Source: Gymnopus androsaceus JB14
Lineage: Eukaryota; Basidiomycota; Agaricomycetes; Agaricales; Omphalotaceae
DNA: 64,000 bases
Assembly: GCA_009733575.1 (NCBI GenBank)
Contig: ML769384.1
Span: 995,257-1,059,256 of the forward strand
Direction: 5' to 3'
Shown here: positions 22,057 through 33,041 of the stretch, piece after piece
Position numbering within the stretch: position 1 is the stretch's first letter
Layout: each line of letters starts with the position of its first letter
Position numbers and translations under genes: made by a program
Notes under the pieces: model-generated
Seen by the model: only the letters and a program-made list of their open reading frames with translations
What the model was told of the DNA's origin: nothing
Database searches by the model: none

Positions 22057-25000
22057 TTAATACCGTCTTCGAGCAGAGTTCACATTCGGACCTTGGTACG
22101 GACTGTAATCTGGCGGGGGACGCCCAGCTAGATGCAACGGTCAGACAAACTAAAATGGCGTCAACGTATATAAAAATCGTACCTGTTCGAGACGGAGGAG
22201 CAGACTGAGTTGGCGATTTCGGCCTCGTCGTGCTTGGGATCACGGCGGTTTTGAAAAGATTCAAAAGGTCATCTGTCCTGAATACGGGGCCTGTGCAACG
22301 CTACATTAGCATTAAGGTACTAGCCGCAAAGTAAAGTCGCTTGCCATCAAAAGCAGAAGGTGCAGGTAGCTGCCCGATGAACCAGGACAGTGCTTGAGGT
22401 AGGATCACTGGTTTCTCTTCCTCGCGTTCCTTCTCATGACGCCTGCTGAATGACCGATCTTTTTCCGGTGGAGGCGGCGACCTTCTTCGAGATGATGAGC
22501 CGATCCCACCGCTCACGGTCGCGGTCCCTCGTTGGCGAGGCGTTGCGTTGCCGTTTATGTCCTCCATGCTCTCCCCGTCGCTTCTCTTGTTCGGGCGAAG
22601 GCTGACGTTTCAGCAGAGAATTTGAACTTGAGGATCGGTCGTTTCCGTTTGAGATGATACTAGACGAAGAGTCCCCTGCTCGGCTGGGATTATCCTTTCT
22701 GACTCTGGCTCCAATATCACGCGAAGCAATAGCGTCCAGTCCAAGATAAATGTGACGTTGGGCAAAGCGTTTGATAGGAGGATCTGGACAGATATCAGGT
22801 ACATGAGACACTGGGGGATCATGCAAACGAACCGATTGGGATACATCTCAGCCATTCGTTTATCAATCTTTTGAGATGCTTCAAGGTCGCCATATTGGTG
22901 TTCATAACGCGCCCAGCGTTCCCATATAGGTCGTGACTCGTCTGCAGTGAAAGTACCGATGACACGCTCAAAGAGGGCACGGGCATCTATAGGGCGCAAA
23001 TGAGCTTTGTAAAATAAAAAACAGATCCAACGCTCACTATTTTCATCATTCACAGAGATTAGAAATGTGAGATATCGTAAGACAAACTCTTTCTGCGTTG
23101 AATGCAAGGCCATACCGGCCTCGAAAATTCGAGTGGCAACTTCTTTGTCTTGCGTAGTATGGTACTCCATCAACGCTGCGAATAAGACCGTTAGGCTATA
23201 GATATAGATCGGAGAAATGATACGGACCACCGGCTTCGTAGACCTCCCAAGATGCGTACTTGTCTCTTCTAGCTCGTCCAAAAAGACTTCTCGAAGCCTT
23301 CACCCCTTCAGCTCTTCGTGCGAACCGCATATACATTATGTACGTCAGCGCATACTCTTTCTTTCTATCATCAAAGTCACCGCTCAAGAATATCTCTTCC
23401 GAGCTGGACAACAGATCTAGCTGAGACGCGATGCTTTCATCACTTTTGGCAGTCTCTGCAGCTTTTTTGGTTCGTTCTTGTTCCTCGTCAATGGACTGTT
23501 GGAGTTCCGTTAGCGTCGCCTTTTGTATGTCGAGAAACTTGGAGTATGTTGTGTGAACTTGAGCATATTCCTTCCTCAGTTCGAGTACTTCGGTATACGC
23601 AAATGTGAGAAGGAAGCTGGAACGACGTGAACCTGGAGCCGGCTGGATATTTGCACTCTTTGCTTACCTTGATTGATTTGCTTCCAGTCCAGTCTTCAGA
23701 AGATTCAGAGCCTCATCATGCTTTCCAACACTATTTGTCCAATTCCAAGCCATAAACCTAAACAAGATAACGTCGGTCGCAAGGAGGTCATACAGAAAAA
23801 AATAAACAAGCTTTTGTACCATATTTCAGGATAGAAACGCATTCGAACAAGGGCTTTCCTGTAAACGAGTTGAATTCTGTTTTGAAGATCTTTCTTGTCC
23901 TTCTCTTCAATCATCAGTGGATTACTCTCTTCCCATTTGAGGTAGGCCTTCCACTTTCCGACTAGCTGTCGTTCAGCAACGGTAAACGAAGGCATGGCGG
24001 GGAGAAAAAGATCCGGTTTCGAGTTGGCAGGGAGAGGAACTTCTGGCGGATACAAGGCCACGACATGTTTCGTTAAATCACGCCAAACCGATCGAGCCTG
24101 CATGTAGGCTGGCGAAAGTTCACTCATGAACTTTTTGGCGGTGATGCGATTCAATTTGACCTCGAAAGATTCATAATCGCTCCAGAGTTTTTCGATATTA
24201 TCGAGGGGAGTCTGGACGGCGCGCTGATACGCTTTCCGAACCATATCCATTTTTTGTTGTTCTTCCCATGTGGATGAGTTCTGAGGTTACGGTCAGTAAC
24301 TATGATACAATATCTTTGAAGGAGAACTAAGCCTACCTCTCCAGAATTTATGAAATCGATATAGTCACTCCAAATATCGCCCGAATCCTTGTCACTTCCG
24401 ATTGAATTAATAGCGAACTCAAAAGATTTGCGTATAGTTTCTCTGGATTGTGTATCAGAGCCGGTATTTATACGTCTATGGAGCAGAGTTAGCGCTGCGA
24501 CGCGACGCGGGAAATACACAACAAAATACCTGATATATGTCAGATAATATCTGTACAAATTCACTGAGGGACTGGTCGCCTTCAAGAACCGTTTAAATAG
24601 AGCTTCTGCCTGAGCAAATGTTTTTTGATTGTTCAAAAAGTGGCTAATATAGCGTATCTGAGCGGAGGGCTAGAACGCGAATTAGTTGTAGTTTGGATAA
24701 AAAACTGAAGATAACACACCGTATTGGGATATTGCTTGAGAAGAGCTTCATAGGCTGCACGTATATTGTCCAAATTACCACTCTCTTCAGCGTCAACTAT
24801 CAATCGGTGCCATGCTTCGGTGTCGTGAGGGTTTTTGAGCAGCGAATTTGCAGTTTCTCTGATTCTGTCAATTGTGATTCTGGCTCTGGCTCCATGGGCT
24901 CTGATTCCATAGGAACAGGCATAGATATAATGGATTCTGGCTCCATTACTGGTTCTGTCGACTCTGTCATTGTTGCGTCTGGTGCTTCTGTTTGTGGAGG

Positions 25001-25105
25001 TTCCAGCTCTGGCACTGAGGCTGCTGCTGGTGGTTGTTCAGCAGTTTCAATTGGAGAGACTTCATCGGGAGGATTCAAAACAGGTTCAACTGCAGGTTCA
25101 TCCAT
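22057..25105 (-). CDS. RNA14: mRNA 3'-end processing protein Rna14 (CstF-77)
   Basis: HAT-repeat scaffold of cleavage factor IA, which brings together factors for cleavage and polyadenylation of pre-mRNA. Signatures: LLKNPHDTEAWHRLI at the N-terminal repeat, KAYQRAVQTPLDNIEKLW, SPAYMQARSVWRDL, LVYRKALVRMRFYPEIW, RIFEAGMALHS, ARALFERVIGTF, IWERWARYEHQYGDLEASQK. The conserved tail that binds Rna15 and Pcf11 (FRTDDLLNLFKTAVIP) is followed by PPPDYSPYQGPNV. Around twelve exons fit together. The acidic N-terminal exon (MDEPAVEPVLN) is in a different frame from the first repeat. A 77-nt or longer intron with donor GTCGAC near 24962 would fix this, as would small indels. Start and first intron are therefore uncertain; the rest is clear. 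Confidence 0.87.
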
Positions 25106-25460
25106 GGTGGTTTGGCAAAAAAGGAATTAGCGGGAATCCGGACCGAAACCAAGCGCCTGTGTAAATCTTGAAAAAGTCTGTAACATATATAAAAATCCGT
25201 AATTGTTCGTAATCTCGTCCTCACTATTAGCTACTTGGATTATGATGAAGAGAGCAATAGTATATGGTAAGAGTCCATCCATGGTACAAAGAACATGCTG
25301 CATACAAAGTCCAAAGTCATTTCTCGTGTCGATCTCTCGTCAAACTCCCAGTCCCTTGATTATAAACATGCAGACAACGTCCTAGGGTAGACAGAAAGAA
25401 GACACAAGCAACAGTCCAATTTCCAGGTGAGCCGGGCGAAAACTACGACCAGTCCCAAGT
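25106..25460. other. Intergenic, Rna14 promoter side
   Basis: About 350 bp between the Rna14 start and the stop of the next minus-strand gene. No coding or regulatory element recognised with confidence. Confidence 0.4.
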
Positions 25461-26074
25461 CTAGACGATAACCAAACCAGCCCCAACCAATCCTCCAACA
25501 ATAGTCACGAAAAGCGTGCTTATGACTAAATGGCCGGCAGCCGCGATGTAACCGTCGTTTGGGCCATAAATTCCACCGACCCCTACAATAGTTAGATGGT
25601 TGCAAAATGATTCTTCCCTGCAATATTCTCACCTGCTTGACCAGGGTCTGGTGCCTGCCTATATATATTATACATCAGTCAATATTATATCCTTGGATAA
25701 AACTCGGAAGGAGACTGACCCTCCGAACCCCCCTCCGCCGTCAATAGTAGCGGTTGCTGTAGGCAAAGTCGTCGCAGTTGTCGTTGAAGTGTTGTTGGAC
25801 GATGAGCCAGACGTTGAAGAAGAATTAGAAGCAGAGGACGTTATTGTGAAAAACAACTGAGCCAGAAGTGGAAAGCTGGACAGAAGCGGAGGTGCTATTA
25901 GAGCTTTGGGTCGAAGAAGAAGAAGGTGCGGTAGTAGAGCCTGAAGTCGAATTACTTGTGCTGCTCTGAAAAATCCTCAGCAATCTTGGGGAAGCGCAGG
26001 GCAAAAGAGCCTACCTGGGCCCACACCAGCCCTAATAATGAGAAAAGCAGAACAAGATTCCGGAAAAAGAACAT
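25461..26074 (-). CDS. Small Ser/Thr-rich secreted protein, probably GPI-anchored
   Basis: Starts MFFFRNLVLLFSLLGLVWAQ, a clear signal peptide. A Ser/Thr/Asn-rich stretch of about 80 residues follows, then GGGGFGGQAPDPGQAG, GGIYGPNDGYIAAAG and a hydrophobic end (STLFVTIVGGLVGAGLVIV). That layout fits a cell-surface protein with a C-terminal GPI signal or membrane anchor. The Ser/Thr stretch changes frame at an A5 run (25849-25853 on the plus strand, T5 in the gene). One base fewer there keeps the low-complexity composition on both sides. No known enzyme domain. Function unknown; a surface or wall role is inference. Divergent from the gene at 26248, sharing about 170 bp. Confidence 0.6.
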
Positions 26075-26247
26075 AATCTCTGAAGAGAAATTAGCCTTTA
26101 GATTGGGAAGTGGAGGTCAAGAAAAAGAAGGAATGGTTACACACGTGGTACGTTTCCACCATCGGTCCTACGGGTAACGGATCGGAGTCTGGAGAAACTC
26201 TCTCAAATACAAATGCTTTCAAATGGCTTGGCTCAGTTCTTCCTCCC

Positions 26248-27412
26248 ATGTCTACTCCCCTACAGCCTGCCACGGTTTCTTTAATCCTCGCATACATATG
26301 CCCTCCGTCCCAGCTGGCTTTTTCGCCCCTTCCAGCCCATCTACTTTCCCAGCCGCTTCTAATGAGGCATCGCTTCCTCGAACTAGATCCTGAGACGGAT
26401 GTGAAAAGTTATCTCATGTGGGCCTCAGAAGAGGACCAAGTTTTTAACAAGCTTGAAGGATTAGAACCTCCATCGACTCGGGATGAAGAACCTATCATGG
26501 GTATCAAATACACAGCAGACAAGGAATCTGTATTTGCTCATGCGGAGTTACGCTCGTTGACCTCTCAAGCATCTGCGGACATCCGTCTGGTGTTTATATG
26601 GGATGGTCTCGCTTGGAAGTACCACAACCTCGCCTCGATGCCCTTTCCAGTCGACGCCACACTCTGCGTAGCTGATGCAGTCTCTCCGACCCAGAATAAC
26701 GAGCATTCCAGCGACTCCGACTCGGATTCGGACTCGGATGAGTACTGGAATGGCTACGATCAGTACGACGAGAAAGAGCACATTTCTACACTCCAGTCGA
26801 AGGATGATCTCTCAGAGGAAGCGTATTGGGAAAGCTATGCGAGTATTCAAGGTATGAGGCAGCTCTTCCGTCTTCAACATGCAACTAATAAGCGTTACCA
26901 TAGGTACCGCAGACTCCACTATTCCTACTCCCAAGCGCGAGCCTCACGACCAAGAAACGTATGATGATGCGCTAGCGAGGGCCCGTGGTTTGCACCCTGA
27001 ATTGGAGACTTGTAACCATTTACAAGAGGATATCATCGATATATCATACAACACGCTCAACATTTCCCCTCCGCGCAATCCTGATCCTCGCGATGCTTCT
27101 AGTCCTTCAGAGCTGTCCGATCGCCTCAGCGCATTACCTCCTCGCACAGATACCTCTAATGCGGAGATTTTGTCCGACTCTGATGACATGCATGGGACTC
27201 TTAATAACAAAATCAACGGGAAGGTGAATGGTGTAGATGTTGCAGTCGAGGAAGATCTTTCAACCCCGCAGCAGTCTGGTATGAATTGCATGGATGAGGC
27301 CATGAAGTGCGCTATACGTGGTGTCTATAATATGTGGAAGCCCTCTGCTTGCGGCAAGTCCGCAACCGAGGACCAGTTTCTACATCTGGTCAAAGAGGCT
27401 ATCATCGGTTAA
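26248..27412 (+). CDS. Uncharacterised acidic protein
   Basis: Two exons (26248-26851, 26904-27412) give 370 residues. The N-terminal half (PATVSLILAYICPPSQLAF, FLELDPETDVKSYLMW) looks folded. A Ser/Asp run (SDSDSDSDSDEYWNG) precedes EEAYWESYASIQG, and the C-terminus (CMDEAMKCAIRGVYNMWK, DQFLHLVKEAIIG) is again helical. I recall similar proteins in other mushrooms, but no function. No signal peptide or membrane helix. Start set at the ATG giving MSTPLQPATVS, since no upstream ATG lies in frame. It could be a nuclear or cytosolic adaptor; that is speculation. Confidence 0.75.
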
Positions 27413-27570
27413 TCACTTGGAAGGACAAAAGTAGATACATAGGCAATTGTACTTTTAACACATAGGCACAATTTAGGAAGTCATCAAGGCAATTATTACT
27501 GAGCGTATAGTAAGACGTAGTGGTACAACAAATGGTCATCAAGGATGCTTGCCAGAGAACTTGAATACTT

Positions 27571-29718
27571 TTAATGTTTCTTCCCCAATCCCAACCTCGA
27601 GTAGGCTGTACCCATGAACAACACCCACGCAAATAAAATCAACCCAGCGAAGCATCCCGCAAAGACGCTTCCCCTCCTTCTCTCCGCCAGCATTCTCTTC
27701 TCGTACCTCATGGACTGTCTGATTCTCGATCCGGTAGAAGAATGGCTCTGGCCTCGGGAAGAATGGACGTACAAACGGCTATCTGCAGCCTGTAACAATG
27801 GCTGCGACTCCCCTACATCATGCTCAGAGCTCTGGCGCCCAGAATCGCGGTTCGGATTCGGTGAGGCCGATACAGAACGCGTCTTCGCCGCCTCTGCCAG
27901 ATCTTTTTGGCGTTGCAAGTATGCCAGACCCATGATCACAAGCAGGTGCACGATGTTGATTGAAAAGAAGACGTTGAGTAGACGCTGAATGCCTGTCTCA
28001 GTTCCTTTCGGCTTTCCGCTTCCTGGGTCCTTGGAGTGTATGTCTAGAGCCATACCAGCGAAAGTTTGGAATATGGTTGAGCCAGTTTGCTCCAACTGTG
28101 CGCACAAGGTAATTATTGAGACGGAACGGGAGGACGCTGTGAAGACTTACACTTTTGTGAACCCCAAGAGCAGTGGATACGTATTTGAGAGACACAATCT
28201 TGGGAACGATAACAACAAGAAGCACTACAAGAATGGTTAGTTCTCCTGAGAAAAAGATACTAAATGCCTTACGAGGAGAGAATCCATGACCAATGGCAAA
28301 AGAGGCGATAGCAGGAATAGGAGAGCCAGTGGTGTCTGGCGGAAGAACCAACCAGCCAAATGCGAGCAAAGTCAACGTAGAAGAAGCTAGCATTAGTTGA
28401 ACAACAACAGGTTTATGTTTGAATCGATCGACGAGAAATCCGCACTAGAAGAAATCAATAACTTCAAGGTTGTTGTAGGAAATCGCACTCACTACAGGGT
28501 AGAGGAATATACTACCCGCGAGGAGGTATGAAGCTGCGTCGGCTGCGCTCTCTTCTTGCATTTCGTACCGTTTTTCTATGATATTGCTGCATATTATTTA
28601 GCACCTTCGTGTGATATCACAAAATAGAAAAGCTCACGAAGCAAGGTGCGTAAACGGGGACCAAAGCATTCCGCAAAGGACATTCAAGCCAACGTAACTG
28701 AAAAGAGGTGCATTAAGTCATTGAATATCAGGAAGACGACAGACTTACGCCCAGAAAACATCTCCGAGCTTTGTGACATCCCTCAGGTGGACCATTTTCT
28801 TTCTGGCAACCTTCTCCAGTGCTTGTGCTTCAGTCATATTATGACATGACCGCCGCTTTGCCTCCTCTGAGATATCCGCGGCCTCCAACTCAGCGAAAGC
28901 ACCATCAACGAACCATCTCGAGGCCATGATATAGCACAAGTTGACAAAGACGGACATTGCAGCGAGGAATGTGGCGACATAGAATGGAGCATGAGATCCC
29001 CAGTGTTCTGTGAGAGGGTAGCTGGTTCGAGCGGCAACGAAGGATGCTCCTTTGCCTACGATGAGTCCAAAAGCCATAGACACGCCCAGTCCATGAGACT
29101 TGAAGAAGCGGACGATGATAGTCTCTTGAACCACAGCAAGAGGGCTTACACCAAGACCAAATATGAACAGACCGAATGCCATCATACGAATGTTCCCCCA
29201 AATTTGACCCACGAGAAGCACCACCTGTCCTGTAAATATGCGTTGGCCTCATGATGAGAATGAGATGGTGCGTGGTTTACCTGCGAGAATGATGCTGGTA
29301 GCAAGGATGCTAGTGAATGTCGTGCCTAGGGTACTGCATATAAGTCCACCAACTAATGGAGTCCATGTACTGTTCAAACTATACGCGGAGAACAACAAAC
29401 TGAACTCTGTGTTAGATGCACCGAGTTCTCTGGAAAGTTTGCTTTTCAAGGGCCCTAAGATATATGAGGCGCTGCGTGACTTGGTTGAGTTCCAAGCATT
29501 GAAGGAGAATCGAAGACGAACTAATGGCTGCCAACTGATAAAAAGCAGGCGCAGAGTAATGCCAAGGATCTGATAAAAAACGCTCTGCGCTTGAGAGCAG
29601 CATCAGAGTGTCTATGAAGATTCCCGCTTGATCTAAGCATGTCCTCGTTGGAGATGAGAGTTTTCGGTATCGACGTCGGGAAAGAGCACACTTCTTCGAC
29701 CGAGTAGGTTTTGGTCAT
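27571..29718 (-). CDS. Major facilitator superfamily transporter, MFSD1-like
   Basis: Polytopic transporter with about twelve hydrophobic helices. The N-terminus is cytosolic (MTKTYSVEEV), helix 1 is SLALLCACFLSVGSH, then ASYILGPLKSKLSRELG, SLNSTWTPLVGGLICS, GLFIFGLGVSPLAVVQE, GKGASFVAARTSY, LYPVCGFLVDRFKHK, and a C-terminal Ser-rich tail before a last helix (FAGLILFAWVLFMGTAYS). The pattern matches the fungal relatives of lysosomal MFSD1, a dipeptide exporter in animals; the substrate here is inference. At the first intron the donor interrupts an apparent TAG (CAT TA/G), so the stop seen in genomic DNA is removed by splicing. No frame breaks. Confidence 0.85.
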
Positions 29719-30383
29719 CTAGCGGTTGGCTGTCCGATTCATCCTCCAAAGATTGGGCAATGAGCTCGTCACACGACGCACGCCGATGGTCATGGCCATG
29801 AGGAGGCTCTAACAGGTTTGACTGCGAGCATTACAGTCGAGAAATTTGGGTCGAAATGAGGGCCAAAGGACAGGAAGACGCACGGTGCAACCAAATAGAA
29901 TGGTTTAGGAAGTAAGGCGGGACTTCCCGAGAATATAGGAATCCAGACTTCCGCTCCGACGGACGTCATCATGTCAATTGAATCTTCGATCTAGGACTAA
30001 ATCTCTGAATTCAAGTGAAGAAAAATGGGATGGGAATTATTCTGAACATCGACAAACGTTAATGAGGTATTCACAAGTCGCGATCGATGTCCAGTAAGTA
30101 TTCTTGAAAGCTCTTTTTTTTTTTTGAATCGTATTTATTCAGGTGCGTAAGCATAGCGGCGAACTCCTGTCGTATGTACTCGTATAGTATGTGTCCGTTG
30201 TGTATCTACTCAAATATATATATATGTACAACGCTAGGCTCGCGGAGGAAGCCTCATCCCGTCGAGTCCCGTCTAGTCACTAGGGCTAGATTAAGCGGTG
30301 GTCGCGTATGATAGTTACATAGTAGGGTTGCGTGTGTTCGGAAACAGACCTTGATTAGTATAATTCATATCCTATCCTATACA
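29719..30383. other. Intergenic with AT microsatellite
   Basis: About 660 bp. A T10-11 tract lies near 30115 and an (AT)n repeat at 30214-30225. No supported gene. Confidence 0.5.
30214..30225. repeat. (AT)n microsatellite
   Basis: Six AT units in the intergenic stretch between the MFSD1-like and MARVEL genes. Confidence 0.8.
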
Positions 30384-31086
30384 CTAAATCATCCTTCTCG
30401 AGTCTTCGCTTTGTGGTACTTGTGGGTGAACTTTTGAGCGATTATTACTAGTATAAATCCATGCACAAGTCGCCAGTACATTCACTGTACAAAGCCCAAA
30501 TTCTGTCCATGCAAGAGCTTCGACGGTCAGCGACTGACGACACCTAATCGAAGAGCGATATTCAGACAATGGAATAGGTAGAGAATGCAAAAACAGAAGC
30601 GCACCTAGATATTGCAGGACAACCCAGACAAGCTCCTCCACTTCTTGTACGGGTCATGAAACCTGCAGCTGTGCCCTGAAAGAGATTCATCAATTAGTTT
30701 TATATTTGTGTATATAACGTTGATTTAACAATAGGTCGCTCACCCATAAAATACTTGTTAAAACAAGCCAAAAGACTGAGCTGGCTACATTGGCAAGGAA
30801 ATGCACGGCTCCGTCAAAGAGGTAAAGCATATATGCCGTAGAAAATAGCAGCGTCCAGGAAGAATTGAACGCAAACACGATTAATCTAAGAAGAAGTTGG
30901 CGCTTGAGAAGACAGCAGAGCTCTCGGTGAATGAACTTACAAGGCATGATACCTCCGACTGGGCCAAGTCCCATCCGCATTCCCAGAGCTGACTAGAAAT
31001 ACTGTCAAACCGAGCTCTGCAGCGGCACACAATGTCATCATGCAAAAGAGAAACGGATGAAAGTGGCCCCTAGTGTTCGTGGACAT
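30384..31086 (-). CDS. MARVEL-domain membrane protein
   Basis: Four-helix membrane protein. It starts MSTNTRGHFHPFLF and has MTLCAAAELGLTVFLV (helix 1), YHALLIVFAFNSSWTLLFS and HFLANVASSVFWLVLTSILW (helices 2 and 3), TRTRSGGACLGCPAISRCRQS (loop) and VEALAWTEFGLCTVNVLATC (helix 4). The spacing and the charged start of each helix fit the MARVEL family, which acts at membrane contact or fusion sites. Four exons in phase. An earlier in-frame ATG at 31197 would add 37 residues with no membrane content; I prefer the later one because relatives begin just before HPFLF. Confidence 0.78.
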
Positions 31087-31423
31087 GTGGCGAATTCTTC
31101 TTTTCCTGTTAGTCAAAGGCTTGTAATAAGGTGGGGGTAAGAATTCGTTTTTTGGAGTGAAGAGCTTGCGGGAAGATATGCGGTTTAGAGGAACCATTAG
31201 GTGTCACCCAGAGATGATGTTTCGGGGGCTAGCTGAGTTGATGGCAATGCGAAACTACTATACCACGCACGAGGTGTGCGGCTCATGTCGGACACGCATA
31301 CAAAGCATGTACTTGCGTAGGCGATCGTATAGCACCATGCTTCAAACAGGGACAAGTAATCCATGTTTACGAACATTGTTAAATGAAGACGCACAACATG
31401 GTCTATATTTTACATCGAGAGCC
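31087..31423. other. Intergenic between MARVEL and MYG1 genes
   Basis: About 335 bp. It could include an N-terminal extension of the MARVEL gene (start 31197), otherwise nothing recognisable. Confidence 0.4.
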
Positions 31424-32852
31424 CTACATTTCCAAAGCATCCTTCGCCATTTGGAGCGCACCGTCCTTTGTTTTGTTTCCTATAGCCCGTCAATAGTCGC
31501 TACCATAAGATGAGATGAAGACCCACCTCCAATAAACCCGCTTGCATGGACGAAAATACCACCAGGTATACCGCTGGTCTCGCTGAGAACCTCATCTCGT
31601 AAACCTCTCCACTTTTCTGGAAGAGCCTTTCGACTCTCAAAGCTTTCTGGAGACACAGGGACGGCTTGCAAGCGCCAGTTGCCACCGGTCTCATCAGGAT
31701 AGATGATATATGTTGCTGCAGGTGACTCGGACGATACATTCTCGGATTCGAGATCAAAGAGGTGTTCCTAATTTAGGACGGTCAACACTTGCAGGAGGAT
31801 GAACATGTTCAGCGACACACCTTCCAAGGTAAAAAGCTTTCCAGAAGGATGATTTTACCTGTCGGGTCTACTTTTTCTTTGCTGCTCTTGATGCCGGCGA
31901 CGAGGAGATCCCTTGCTGGAAGCCAGGCATTAGCGTAATAGTCTAAGCGACCGACAAACTCTGATCCCGTAAGCGACGAAGCCTTTTCGAATTGAGCCTG
32001 GAAAGAATGTTGAGAGTGAGAAATGTCTTGAAACGACAAAGAGTCATACATCCATGCCCTGTGAATCCAAAGATTTATTCCAGGGAGGATTCAGTGCCGC
32101 TACGCGACTAGATAGGTCCGTTCGTACTCGGTACCGGGGCTTGAGGTCGGTGTCATACTGGCTTATTCCATTGTCATTGGCGTCGATAGATTCTATTTAT
32201 GAAGATGGTCAGGAAATACACGGAAAGAAAGAGCGGAAACGAAACTCACGATAAGTTCCTACAAGATGGTCAGGAAGCACACGGAAAGAAAGAGTGGAAA
32301 CTCACCTTGTAAAGCTTCAACCAGAGAATCTCAACGCTAGCATGATCCAAGGGTAATTGAGTCTGATTCGATATAATTTCCTTTCCAAAATGTCTGTACA
32401 TGTGCCAAATGAGAGCGAGTTTTCCAATAAATAGAGCACCACGCACTTGTATACAAGACCAGCCGAGCTCAGCTTGGTACTGAAACCCCAGCCAAAAACT
32501 TCGTTAAAACCTCTCTGATGATGGTCAAATCTTTGTTTAGATTCGTCGTAAACAGCGCCAACGTCGACTACGATATCGCAAGTGTCAAGGACCGCGGGGT
32601 CGCGAGAACGCTTGACCTCTGTAATGAAGAAATTAGCAACAAAATTGGCTGTAGGATGATAACAAGCTAACCAGAATCGCGGTACGTAGCCGTATGCCTC
32701 AAGAGAAAGACGGCCAGGGCTTCATCACAATGAAAAGTGCCATTGTGAGTTCCAATAACCTATCAAATCGCTTGGATTTTCAATTTCTGCGCGACTACCC
32801 CACAAACCTTTTCAGTTCTCGCTTTCTTCGCTAGTGGGGCTTCGCTGGACAT
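31424..32852 (-). CDS. MYG1: MYG1 exonuclease (UPF0160)
   Basis: 3'-5' RNA exonuclease of the DHH-like MYG1 family, found in nucleus and mitochondria in other eukaryotes. Key motifs: [15 protein letters not shown] near the start, [22 protein letters not shown] (the metal-binding DHH), [36 protein letters not shown], and the C-terminal [15 protein letters not shown]. Full length for the family. Nine or more exons join cleanly. Between LYK and SIDAND there are two neighbouring introns that are near copies of one another, separated by a 13-nt exon (32246-32258). Start: [15 protein letters not shown], short and basic. Confidence 0.93.
32193..32305 (-). repeat. Tandemly duplicated introns in MYG1
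   Basis: Intron A (32259-32305, 47 nt) and intron B (32193-32245, about 53 nt) share the core TCTTTCTTTCCGTGT and TTCCTGACCATCTT. In the 34-nt core only three positions differ. The duplicated unit, about 60 bp, includes the donor-side GTGAGTTTC of both copies. A 13-nt exon lies between them. In B the phase favours a donor four bases inside the copied one. Confidence 0.85.
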
Positions 32853-33041
32853 GTTGAAGTGGGAAAAAGAAAGTTTTGTTATCGATTGATGACGAATTCG
32901 AAGAAGGCTAAGCATCGAAAAAAAAGCTCAAAGCTCAGGCGCTTTTATTGACATCGCAGTAATAATTTACAACTACAACAGAATACAGCAATATGTATAT
33001 GTAAAGAGCTCGAGGCAAAAATGAAAAATTCGGGAAATAAT

